46,975 nucleotides of DNA from Chloroflexi bacterium UBA5189 (GTDB lineage: Bacteria > Chloroflexota > Limnocylindria > Limnocylindrales > CSP1-4). A model generated the notes under the pieces. That model searched no databases, was not told the DNA's origin, and saw nothing but the letters and a program-made list of their open reading frames with translations. The position numbers and the translations under genes are program-made. Within the stretch, counting starts at the first letter, position 1. Each line of letters opens with the position of its first letter. Location: NCBI GenBank assembly GCA_002413045.1, contig DHWF01000028.1, positions 146,190-193,164 of the forward strand, written 5' to 3'. This document shows positions 1-6,920 of this stretch, piece by piece.

Positions 1-650
1 TCCTTCCACCACTTCGAGGTGGCGATCGAAGGCGCCCGCCGCTCCACGTCCCGGGCGATCGCGAGCGCCGCCCGCCGCACCTCCGGGTATGTCCAGTTGC
101 GCTCGATGCGCACGTTGACGTGGATGCCGCGCGATCCGGACGTCTTCGGCCAGCCGACCAGGCCCACCGACTCCAGGGACTCCTTGGTGACCATCGCGAC
201 GTCGCGGATCTGCGACCAGCCGACCCCGGGCACGGGGTCGAGATCGACGCGCAGCTCGTCGGGATGGTCGAGGTCGTCCGCCCGGACGGGGTGCGGGTTC
301 AGGTCGAGACAGCCGAGATTGACGATCCAGGCGAGCCCCGCCGCGTCGTCGACGACGATCTCGTCGGCCGTCCGGCCGGACGGGAACGACAGGGTGACCG
401 TGCGCAGCCACTCCGGCCGGTTGTCCGGCGCCCGCTTCTGGAAGAACGCCTCGCCCGCGGCGCCGTTGACGAACCGCTTCAGGGCCATCGGGCGGCCGCC
501 GGCGCCGGTCAGCGCTCCGGGTGCCACCGCGAGGTAGTAGCGCACGAGGTCGAGCTTGGTCGCCCCGATCGCCTCGAAGAAGACCTTGCCCGGATTGGTG
601 ATCACGACGTCGTGATCTCCGATCCGGAGAATCTCCTGCTCCTTCGGCAT
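1..650 (-). CDS. ligD: LigD-type DNA polymerase/primase domain protein (3' end outside window)
   Basis: Only the first 216 codons are inside the window; the gene runs off the left edge. The product starts directly with the polymerase (PrimPol) module of bacterial non-homologous end joining, which adds nucleotides at broken DNA ends together with Ku and an ATP-dependent ligase. Visible hallmarks are the metal-binding stretch DELRVDLDP at about residues 130-140 and the phosphate-binding TSGSRGIHVNV motif at about 170-180. No ligase or phosphoesterase domain precedes it, so it is either a stand-alone polymerase or the first module of a fusion whose rest is not visible. The ATG at 650 follows the upstream gene's stop by two bases, which suggests co-transcription with the P-loop protein. 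No Ku gene lies in the window. Family assignment is firm; the full architecture is unknown. Confidence 0.9.
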   Translation of the reverse strand, partial: MPKEQEILRIGDHDVVITNPGKVFFEAIGATKLDLVRYYLAVAPGALTGAGGRPMALKRFVNGAAGEAFFQKRAPDNRPEWLRTVTLSFPSGRTADEIVVDDAAGLAWIVNLGCLDLNPHPVRADDLDHPDELRVDLDPVPGVGWSQIRDVAMVTKESLESVGLVGWPKTSGSRGIHVNVRIERNWTYPEVRRAALAIARDVERRAPSIATSKWWK

Positions 651-652
651 GC

Positions 653-1318
653 CTAGTCGCCCCATCCGAAGTGCTCAACCACGAGGTCCACGATCCCGTC
701 GAGGCCAAGTTTCCCATCGACGTCGACCGCAGTGAGCCCAAGCTGGATCGCCTGCTGCCGATTGACCTCCGCCAGCACGATGTCGCGCCCGACGTGGTTG
801 CGGCGTGCCCGATCCGGATCGGTCGTGTCGGCGAACGTGCCCTTCCCGCGACGGGCGTACGACGCTCGTTTGAACTCCTCCGTCGAGATGAGCCAGATCG
901 CGTGCTGGTGCGATTGGAGCAACGGCTCGACAAGATCCGGCATGAAGCCGTAGCCCTCCGCCACGATCGGCGGCTGTGTCGGGAGGGCGAGGAGGTCTTC
1001 GATTGCCAGTGAGAATCGCTCCGGGGCCGTTCGCAGCCACGCTTCGACCAGGCGCTCTGGTGTCGTGTCAACCCACATCCAGTCGGGGTCGTCGACTCGG
1101 GTCGCAGACATTGCCGGGTGGCGGGTCGGGTCTCGTCGAGCCCAGTGACCCGGCGGCTCCTGCCCGTCGAAGAGGTCGAGGTGATAGGTCTGGATGTCGC
1201 GCCGTGTCGCAAGCCCACGGGCGACGGACGTCTTGCCGGAATCAGTAGCGCCGCCGATCCAGTAGACGTGACCGAGCCTCGCTGGCAGATCAGCCGGAGC
1301 GTCCGTCAGTCCCGTCAT
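653..1318 (-). CDS. P-loop NTPase, kinase-like, unknown substrate
   Basis: The 221-residue product begins with a strand and a Walker A loop, GGATDSGKTS, at about residues 22-31, the signature of P-loop kinases that phosphorylate small molecules. A DLFD motif about 20 residues later and the RRGKG region at about 155-160 fit a nucleoside/shikimate-kinase-like fold with a lid. I do not recognise the substrate. Its stop lies two bases before the ATG of the LigD-type gene, so the two are probably one transcript. That position hints at nucleotide or repair metabolism but proves nothing. It could also be a 2-phosphoglycerate-kinase-like protein. The ATG at 1318 gives a natural start just ahead of the first beta strand. 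Confidence 0.8.
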   Translation of the reverse strand: MTGLTDAPADLPARLGHVYWIGGATDSGKTSVARGLATRRDIQTYHLDLFDGQEPPGHWARRDPTRHPAMSATRVDDPDWMWVDTTPERLVEAWLRTAPERFSLAIEDLLALPTQPPIVAEGYGFMPDLVEPLLQSHQHAIWLISTEEFKRASYARRGKGTFADTTDPDRARRNHVGRDIVLAEVNRQQAIQLGLTAVDVDGKLGLDGIVDLVVEHFGWGD

Positions 1319-1408
1319 CGAGCCGGATGCTAGCGTGCTGTCGATTCAGGGTCGCGGTGTTCGTCGATCTTTCGACCACGGCGAATCCGCCGCACCAGGA
1401 GGACGTCC

Positions 1409-1783
1409 ATGCGCTACCTGATCCTGATCTACGAGCAGAACTCCGCCAATCCCCCCGCCGAGCCGATGCCGGCCGACCAGCGCGCGGCCACGACGGCGGC
1501 CTACAACGCCTACACGACGATGCTCAAGGATCGCGGCCACTTCCTGGGCGGCGAGGCGCTCCAGCCGGTGACGGCGGCGACGACGGTCCGAATCCGGGAC
1601 GGCCAGACGATGACGACCGACGGGCCGTTCGCGGAGACCAAGGAGGCCCTCGGCGGCTTCTACCTGATCGAAGCGGCAGACCTGGACGAGGCGCTGGAGC
1701 TCGCGGCCGGCGTGCCGGCGGCGACCTACGGTTCCATCGAGGTGCGCCCCATCTGGGAGTACCCGACGGGCGGCGACGCCTGA
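1409..1783 (+). CDS. YCII-related (DGPF) domain protein
   Basis: A 124-residue single-domain protein of the YCII family, a dimeric alpha+beta barrel fold. The family's DGPF motif is visible as TTDGPFAETKEALGGFYLIEA at about residues 70-90. A good ribosome-binding site, AGGAGG at 1397-1402, sits six bases before the ATG. The gene is followed after 10 bases by an ECF sigma factor; DGPF proteins are the known genomic partners of ECF42 sigma factors. The biochemical activity of these proteins is not settled, and a role in signalling or small-molecule turnover linked to the sigma factor is inferred only from context. Confidence 0.9.
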   Translation: MRYLILIYEQNSANPPAEPMPADQRAATTAAYNAYTTMLKDRGHFLGGEALQPVTAATTVRIRDGQTMTTDGPFAETKEALGGFYLIEAADLDEALELAAGVPAATYGSIEVRPIWEYPTGGDA

Positions 1784-1793
1784 ACGAGCCCGT

Positions 1794-3077
1794 TTGACCG
1801 ACGGACGCGGCACCAGCGAGCTCGTCGACCGCCTGTTCCGGGAGGAATCGGGTCGCGTCGTGGCGACGCTGATCCGCGTGCTGGGCGACTTCGACCTCGC
1901 CGAGGAGGCGGTCCAGGATGCGTTCGCAAAGGCGCTCGAGGTGTGGCCGGTCGACGGCGCCCCGCGCAACCCCGCGGCCTGGATCACCACGACCGCGCGC
2001 AACGCCGCGATCGATCGGATCCGGCGACGCCGTCGGCTGGCCGAGAAGACCGAGGTCCTCCAGCGCGAGGCCGAGATCGACGCCTCGGTCGGCGACAACG
2101 CCGAAGGAGAGGAGGGCAGCGACGTGGACGCGATCGACGATCGCCTGCGCCTGATCTTCACCTGCTGCCACCCGGCCCTGGCGCCGGAGGCGCGAGTCGC
2201 GCTCACGCTGCGCACCCTCGGCGGCCTCAGCACGCCCGAGATCGCTCGAGCCTTCCTGGTCCCCGAGGTGACGCTCGCCCAGCGCCTCGTGCGGGCGAAG
2301 AAGAAGATCCGCGACGCCGGGATCCCGTATCGGGTCCCGCCCGCGCACGTCCTGCCGGAGCGGCTCGACGCGGTCCTGCGGGTGCTCTACTTGATCTTCA
2401 ACGAGGGCTACAGCGCCACCGCGGGCGAGGCGCTCGTCCGGCGCGAGCTGTCCGCCGAGGCGATCCGGCTGGCACGGATCCTGGCCGAGCTCATGCCCGA
2501 CGAGCCCGAGGCCCTCGGCCTGCTCGCGCTCCTGCTCCTGCACGACGCGCGTCGCGAGGCACGCACGGACGCGGCCGGCGATCTCGTCCTCCTCGAGGAC
2601 CAGGATCGATCGCGCTGGGATCGCGCCGAGATCGAGGAGGGCCAGGTCGTGCTGGATCGCGCCCTGCGCGTGGGGCGCCCCGGTGCCTACCAGGTCCAGG
2701 CCGCGATCGCTGCCCTCCACGACGGGGCCTCCAAGCCAGTCGACACGGATTGGCGCGAGATCGTGGCGCTCTACGGGCGACTCATGGACTTTGCGCCATC
2801 GCCGGTCGTCGAGCTGAATCGGGCGGTCGCGATCGCGATGGCCAATGGTCCGGCGGCCGGCCTCGAACGGCTGGACGCCCTCGCCGGCGATGAGCGACTG
2901 GCGGCGTATCCGTACTTCCACTCGGCCCGCGCCGACCTGCTGCGCCGGCTGGGCCGGCGCGGCGAGGCGACGGCGGCATACAACCTCGCGCTCGAGCAGA
3001 CCTCGAACGAGGTGGAGCGCACGTTCCTCCGGCGGCGTCTCGCCGAGGTGGCGCCGGGAGCCGCGCGCCCGAACTGA
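1794..3077 (+). CDS. ECF sigma factor, ECF42-type with C-terminal TPR-like extension
   Basis: This 427-residue product is about twice the length of an ordinary ECF sigma factor. Region 2 is at about residues 8-80 (LGDFDLAEEAVQDAFAKALEVWP, then WITTTARNAAIDRIRRRRR), and region 4 at about 115-175 (LRTLGGLSTPEIARAFLVPEVTLAQRLVRAKKKI). The remaining ~250 residues are helical and contain the YLIFNEGYSA segment and helical hairpins typical of the ECF42 extension, which is thought to replace an anti-sigma factor in control. No anti-sigma gene lies nearby, as expected for this group. The start is a TTG ten bases after the DGPF gene stop and has no strong Shine-Dalgarno, which suggests translational coupling. 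The sigma factor probably directs its own operon, but I did not find a convincing promoter motif. Confidence 0.9.
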   Translation: MTDGRGTSELVDRLFREESGRVVATLIRVLGDFDLAEEAVQDAFAKALEVWPVDGAPRNPAAWITTTARNAAIDRIRRRRRLAEKTEVLQREAEIDASVGDNAEGEEGSDVDAIDDRLRLIFTCCHPALAPEARVALTLRTLGGLSTPEIARAFLVPEVTLAQRLVRAKKKIRDAGIPYRVPPAHVLPERLDAVLRVLYLIFNEGYSATAGEALVRRELSAEAIRLARILAELMPDEPEALGLLALLLLHDARREARTDAAGDLVLLEDQDRSRWDRAEIEEGQVVLDRALRVGRPGAYQVQAAIAALHDGASKPVDTDWREIVALYGRLMDFAPSPVVELNRAVAIAMANGPAAGLERLDALAGDERLAAYPYFHSARADLLRRLGRRGEATAAYNLALEQTSNEVERTFLRRRLAEVAPGAARPN

Positions 3078-3179
3078 CGCCCGCGCGTCGCGAGCGTCGC
3101 GAGCGCCGCGACGCAACTGCAATGCTCCCGCGCCTGGCGAACGTTTGCGTGCGGGTCGCTGCCGTCGACCATTGCGCCA

Positions 3180-4307
3180 ATGCGCGCCGAAGCCGTGAGT
3201 TGGGTCGCGCGCGGCGCCGGTCTCGCCATGGGCGTCGGCGCCGTGCTCCTGGTGGCCGGCCTGTTCGTTGCGGCGCGCGACGTCGTGCTCCTCGTCTTCA
3301 TTGCGGTCCTACTGGGCGCGGCCCTGGAGCCGCTCGTGGGCCGGATCCGGGCGAGGACGGGGATCAGCCGTGGACCGGCGATCCTCATCGTCTACGCCGT
3401 GTTCCTGGCGCTGGTCGTCGGGATTGCCGTCTTCGTCGTGCCGGCCGCACTCGTCCAGATCAGCGCCGCGCTCCAGCGGCTGCCCGCGTTCCTGGATCAG
3501 GCACGAACCTGGAGCAGCAACCTTCGACCAGAGGCGCTCGCGCAGGGCCTCGGCGCCCTGCTCGATGCTGCCGAGGCGCCGTTCACGAAGACGGCGCCGC
3601 CGGACGCGAAGAGCGTCGTGGACGTCTCGATCGTCGTCGGCTCTGCCGCCGCCGCGGTGGTCACGCTGCTGTTCCTCGTGTTCTTCTGGCTCACCGAACG
3701 GCCGCGGCTCCAGCGCTACGCGCTCGCCTTCCTGCCGCCGGACCGGCGCGCGGGCATCCGCGACGCCTGGAACGAGGTCGAGTCGAAGCTCGGGTCATGG
3801 GCGCGAGGCGAGCTGATCCTGATGGCGTCGATCGGCGCGGCGACCGCGGTCGCGTACAGCGTGATCGGATTGCCGGCACCGCTGCTCCTCGCCCTCATCG
3901 CAGCGCTGGCCGAGGTCATCCCGATCGTGGGACCGTTTATCGGCGCCGTGCCGGCCGTGCTCATTGCGACGACGGTCTCGCCGCAGACGACGCTCATCAC
4001 GATGGGTGTGTACCTGGTGCTCCAGATCATCGAGGGCAACGTGCTGGTGCCGGCCGTCATGCGCAACAGCGTCGGCCTGTCGCCGTTCCTCGTCCTGCTG
4101 AGCCTGCTCATCGGCAGTGCCGCCGGCGGGATCCTCGGCGCCGTCGTCTCGGTGCCGATCGTCGCCGCGATCACGGTCGTCCTGCATCGCTTCCAGGATC
4201 GAGAGACGCCCGTTCGCGTCGACCCGGCGGGAGCCGAGGAGGCAGACGGCGCGGCCGATGAGTCTGGTGACCCGGGAGCCGCGCGCACCGCGCCGCGGCC
4301 GGTCTAG
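3180..4307 (+). CDS. AI-2E family transporter (UPF0118)
   Basis: A 375-residue integral membrane protein of the AI-2E/TqsA/PerM family, which exports small molecules or acts in ion antiport. Two hydrophobic helices occur at about residues 11-48 and a third at about 62-88. A soluble loop follows (about 90-145), then helices from about 150, including the family region LIAALAEVIPIVGPFIGAVPA near 240-260. The C-terminal tail after about 345 is hydrophilic and acidic. The substrate cannot be told from sequence; autoinducer-2 export is shown only for some members. The gene stands alone between the sigma factor and the convergent glyoxalase-fold gene. A short inverted repeat (4304-4320) contains both facing stop codons. 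Confidence 0.9.
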   Translation: MRAEAVSWVARGAGLAMGVGAVLLVAGLFVAARDVVLLVFIAVLLGAALEPLVGRIRARTGISRGPAILIVYAVFLALVVGIAVFVVPAALVQISAALQRLPAFLDQARTWSSNLRPEALAQGLGALLDAAEAPFTKTAPPDAKSVVDVSIVVGSAAAAVVTLLFLVFFWLTERPRLQRYALAFLPPDRRAGIRDAWNEVESKLGSWARGELILMASIGAATAVAYSVIGLPAPLLLALIAALAEVIPIVGPFIGAVPAVLIATTVSPQTTLITMGVYLVLQIIEGNVLVPAVMRNSVGLSPFLVLLSLLIGSAAGGILGAVVSVPIVAAITVVLHRFQDRETPVRVDPAGAEEADGAADESGDPGAARTAPRPV

Positions 4308-4316
4308 CGCAGCTCG

Positions 4317-4700
4317 CTAGCCGCGCTCGAGGCCCTTCGGCGCCTCGCGCATGAGCCCGATGTTGTTGCCGTCGAGGTCGCTCACGAAGGCGAGCCACAG
4401 GTCGTAGTCCGCGTCGCGATGGGTGATCTCCGGCCGCTCCCGGACCGACGCCCCACGCGCGACCAGTCGATCGAACGTGTCACTGACGCTTTCGACGCGG
4501 AAGTAGAGCGTGGCCGGGCCGGTGTAGCCATCCTCGGTGGGACGGGCGAGATACAGCCGAACGCCGTGCGCATCGAAGAAGGCGTTGCCCGGAAAGCGGA
4601 ACAGCAGCGGCAGCTCGAGGACGTCGGCGTAGAAGGCCGCCGCCCGATCGACGTCGGCGACCGGCACGAGGATCTGCATGATCGGTCCGAGGGACGCCAT
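4317..4700 (-). CDS. Glyoxalase/bleomycin-resistance (VOC) fold protein
   Basis: A 127-residue vicinal-oxygen-chelate protein with the paired beta-alpha-beta-beta-beta units visible: ILVPVADVDRAAAFYADVLELPL at about residues 9-31 and the second unit from about 64, ending FVSDLDGNNIGLM. Such proteins act on or bind small hydrophobic molecules as dimers, often with a metal. The reaction here cannot be named. Its ATG at 4700 directly abuts the stop codon of the DUF5996 gene, so translation is probably coupled and the two gene products may act together. Confidence 0.88.
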   Translation of the reverse strand: MASLGPIMQILVPVADVDRAAAFYADVLELPLLFRFPGNAFFDAHGVRLYLARPTEDGYTGPATLYFRVESVSDTFDRLVARGASVRERPEITHRDADYDLWLAFVSDLDGNNIGLMREAPKGLERG

Positions 4701-5525
4701 CTACGCCCCGCCCCCGGCCGCCGCGGTCGCCAGGAGGAACCGCAGGACGGCGTCGTCGTCATCCGGCGCTCGCAGCGCCGCTTCCGAGGTCAGGATGAAC
4801 TCGCCGAGCGTCTCATCGAATGTTGCCCCGGCCGGCTCGAGCGGTGCCGTCCGATAGCCCTCCGGCTCCGGCTTCGTATAGGCGTAGAACGCGGGCCCGA
4901 GCGTCGGGCTTGTCGGCCACCAACCCGCGGCGTGCTCGATTACAGGGTCTGCGTCGTACCGGGACGTCGCCAGGTCGAGGCTACCCCAGAAGAGCCGCGG
5001 CGGCGTCCAGCCGTCACCGCTCCGCTGCCGGAACGCCTGCAGGGCACGCTCCGCGGCAGCGAAGCCCTGCCACATCCGAAGCGCGTGCTCGGGTTCGTAG
5101 GAGGCGTGCTCCTCGTCCTGATCGAGTGGCGTGCCGGTCGGGTTCTCGGCGGGCGCGGTCGGGATCCGGACCTCGATCCCGAGGTCGGCCACGCCGGCCA
5201 TCAGCGCGGCGTAGAACCGCGCAACCGACATCGGGAGGAGCGGCAGCACGAACGCCACGGCGCCGTCCTCGATCACCTTGAGGTGGTGGTCGACGAAGTC
5301 GACATCGATCGAGAACGGCCGCGAGACATACGGGATCGTCCTCGTGCTGATGCCGCGGGACGACACTTCGAGCACGGCGTGGCCCCAGTGCGGCTGGCGC
5401 GGCGTCAGGACCATCCGGACACGCCCGACGACCTGGAGCCAGTGGTGGACCGTCGTGACGGTCGGCTCCCACTCGCGCCAGGGAAGGTCCGGCCAGCGCG
5501 CGTCGTCGAAATGCACGTTCGTCAT
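4701..5525 (-). CDS. DUF5996 family protein
   Basis: This gene encodes about 274 residues starting at MTNVHFDDARWPDLPWREW. It matches the DUF5996 family, recognisable by the WPDLP opening, the RPFSIDVDFVDH segment near residue 70 and the LRMWQGFAAAE and LFWGSLDLATSRY segments. No function is established for the family and no catalytic residues can be named. An in-frame extension upstream to 5669 would overlap the Crp/Fnr gene and has unrelated composition, so I prefer the internal ATG. The gene lies 52 bases downstream of the Crp/Fnr gene and abuts the VOC gene, which gives a three-gene minus-strand operon. Confidence 0.85.
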   Translation of the reverse strand: MTNVHFDDARWPDLPWREWEPTVTTVHHWLQVVGRVRMVLTPRQPHWGHAVLEVSSRGISTRTIPYVSRPFSIDVDFVDHHLKVIEDGAVAFVLPLLPMSVARFYAALMAGVADLGIEVRIPTAPAENPTGTPLDQDEEHASYEPEHALRMWQGFAAAERALQAFRQRSGDGWTPPRLFWGSLDLATSRYDADPVIEHAAGWWPTSPTLGPAFYAYTKPEPEGYRTAPLEPAGATFDETLGEFILTSEAALRAPDDDDAVLRFLLATAAAGGGA

Positions 5526-5577
5526 CGCCGAATCATCGCCGAATTTGAACGAGCTGGGCGCACGCGGGCCGTTGCCC

Positions 5578-6330
5578 TCATCCTCGCTCCGCAGTGGCTC
5601 CTTCAAGGAGCTCCAGGCGCTTGGCCTCGGCAGCGATGACCTTGATGCAGGTGCACGACCTGGTCGCAAGACCGTTGCGGTTCAGGATGCTGATCTGGCC
5701 CCGCGAGTAGCGGACGAGACCATCGTCCTTGAACTGGCGCATGGCGACCGACAGCGCCGGACGCTGTACCCCGATCATCTGCGCCAGGAACTCCTGGGTG
5801 ACCCCGAATGGGCGCCCATCGACTCGATCGTCAACCTGGAGCAGCCAGCGTGCGGCGCGTTGATCCAGGCGATGGGTCCGATTGCACAGGATGAGCTGCG
5901 CCATCGTGATCATGACGACCTGCGTGTGTCGCTGGAGGAGCCGCACGAGCATGCCGCCGCGGACGATCTCTGCGCGCAGCGAGTCCGCGTCCATTCGCAC
6001 GCCTGTCATTGGTACCTGGACGATCGTCCGGACCGGGGACTGATCCGTCCCCAGGAACACGGCCAGCCCGGTCATCCCCTCGCGTCCGACCATCGCCGTG
6101 TCGACCGACTCGCCGCCCTCGCCGATGGCAACGATCGAGGCGACGCCGCTCGTCGGAAAGTAGACGAACCTGACGGGTTCGTTAGCAGCCTCGATCTCGG
6201 TTGGCCGGGACAGGTTCACCGGCTCGAGGGAGGGCCGGAGGCGGTCGTACTCGCTGGCAGAGAGCGTGCGCAGCAGGTAATTCCGTCGCGGGTCGACGTC
6301 CGGATCGCCAGTAATCGACTCTCTCGTCAC
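5578..6330 (-). CDS. Crp/Fnr family transcriptional regulator
   Basis: A 250-residue regulator with an N-terminal cyclic-nucleotide-binding-like beta barrel (about residues 20-140) and a C-terminal winged helix. The recognition region is GVTQEFLAQMIGVQRPALSVAMRQ at about 178-201. There is no cysteine cluster of the Fnr type at the N-terminus, so iron-sulphur oxygen sensing is unlikely; the effector is unknown. The C-terminal tail contains a CTC dipeptide-spaced cysteine pair of unclear meaning. The start is a GTG at 6330. The gene leads the operon with DUF5996 and VOC genes, and the upstream divergent region carries a repeated 10-base motif that could be an operator. Confidence 0.92.
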   Translation of the reverse strand: MTRESITGDPDVDPRRNYLLRTLSASEYDRLRPSLEPVNLSRPTEIEAANEPVRFVYFPTSGVASIVAIGEGGESVDTAMVGREGMTGLAVFLGTDQSPVRTIVQVPMTGVRMDADSLRAEIVRGGMLVRLLQRHTQVVMITMAQLILCNRTHRLDQRAARWLLQVDDRVDGRPFGVTQEFLAQMIGVQRPALSVAMRQFKDDGLVRYSRGQISILNRNGLATRSCTCIKVIAAEAKRLELLEGATAERG

Positions 6331-6360
6331 GCCGCATGCAACTCCCGTATGTCCGGTAGA

Positions 6361-6396
6361 GTACAGACGACATCACGTACGCTGCGGTACAGACGA
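6361..6396. promoter_or_regulatory. Pair of 10-base direct repeats in a divergent promoter region
   Basis: The sequence GTACAGACGA occurs at 6361-6370 and again at 6387-6396, 26 bases apart. The pair lies between the GTG start of the Crp/Fnr gene (6330, minus) and the GTG start of the Ala-rich gene (6483, plus). A spacing close to 2.5 helical turns in a divergent intergenic region could mark a regulator site. It does not resemble the classical CRP palindrome. Confidence 0.3.
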
Positions 6397-6482
6397 GCGT
6401 GCCGAATGTTTCGATTGGGCGACAGAACCAACCGCCGCCGGGGTTCGGCTCCGGATTGCGATCAGGGAGGACCAGGTTCGGC

Positions 6483-6869
6483 GTGGCGGAAGACAAGCGT
6501 GCCGCTCATCATTCGGCGGCGGAGCTCCTCGGCGACTGGCGCGCGGCAGAGCGGGACACGGCCGCGTCGAAGACCGCCGCGACCATCGCCGCGCTCGCGC
6601 TGAAGACAGCAACGGCCGCCGAAGCAGCAGCGGCAGCGACCGAGGCGGCCGCCGATGCGGCCCAGGAGGCCGCCGAGCGCGCCAAGTCCGCCTCCGACCG
6701 TGCGAAGGAGGCGGCGAAGCACACCGCTGAGGCTGCCCGACTGCTCAGTGCCATCGCGATCGGTGACAAGGTCGAGGCGAACCACGCCGTCGATGAGGCC
6801 CAAGAGGCGGAGACGGCCGCCAAGGATCGCTACAACGACGCGGCGTCAGAGGGGTTCCCGAAGAGCTGA
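6483..6869 (+). CDS. Alanine-rich helical protein of unknown function
   Basis: I chose the GTG at 6483, preceded by a strong Shine-Dalgarno AGGGAGG (6464-6470) at 12 bases, over the in-frame upstream ATG at 6399, which would add a Gly/Arg-rich tail unlike the rest. The 128-residue product is almost entirely Ala/Lys/Glu/Asp. From about residue 30 to 105 it shows repeats such as AAEAAAAATEAAADAAQEAA and ERAKSASDRAKEAAKHTAEA, which should form one long amphipathic helix or coiled coil. There is no signal peptide. The composition recalls LEA-like stress proteins, phasins or histone-tail-like proteins, but no family can be assigned. It is transcribed divergently from the Crp/Fnr operon. Confidence 0.7.
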   Translation: MAEDKRAAHHSAAELLGDWRAAERDTAASKTAATIAALALKTATAAEAAAAATEAAADAAQEAAERAKSASDRAKEAAKHTAEAARLLSAIAIGDKVEANHAVDEAQEAETAAKDRYNDAASEGFPKS

Positions 6870-6920
6870 CGGCCTCGCGAACAGCCGCCATCGACAATCC
6901 CGGCGCCGGACCGCTTTCCG

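Noticed and set aside
1794..3122. Very long open frames antiparallel to the sigma factor
   Set aside because: High GC content makes long antisense frames; the translations are Arg/Gly-rich without family motifs, whereas the plus-strand frame has sigma domains.
4304..4320. Short inverted repeat containing both facing stop codons as a terminator
   Set aside because: Only six base pairs in the stem and no T-run; likely a coincidence of the CTAG stops.
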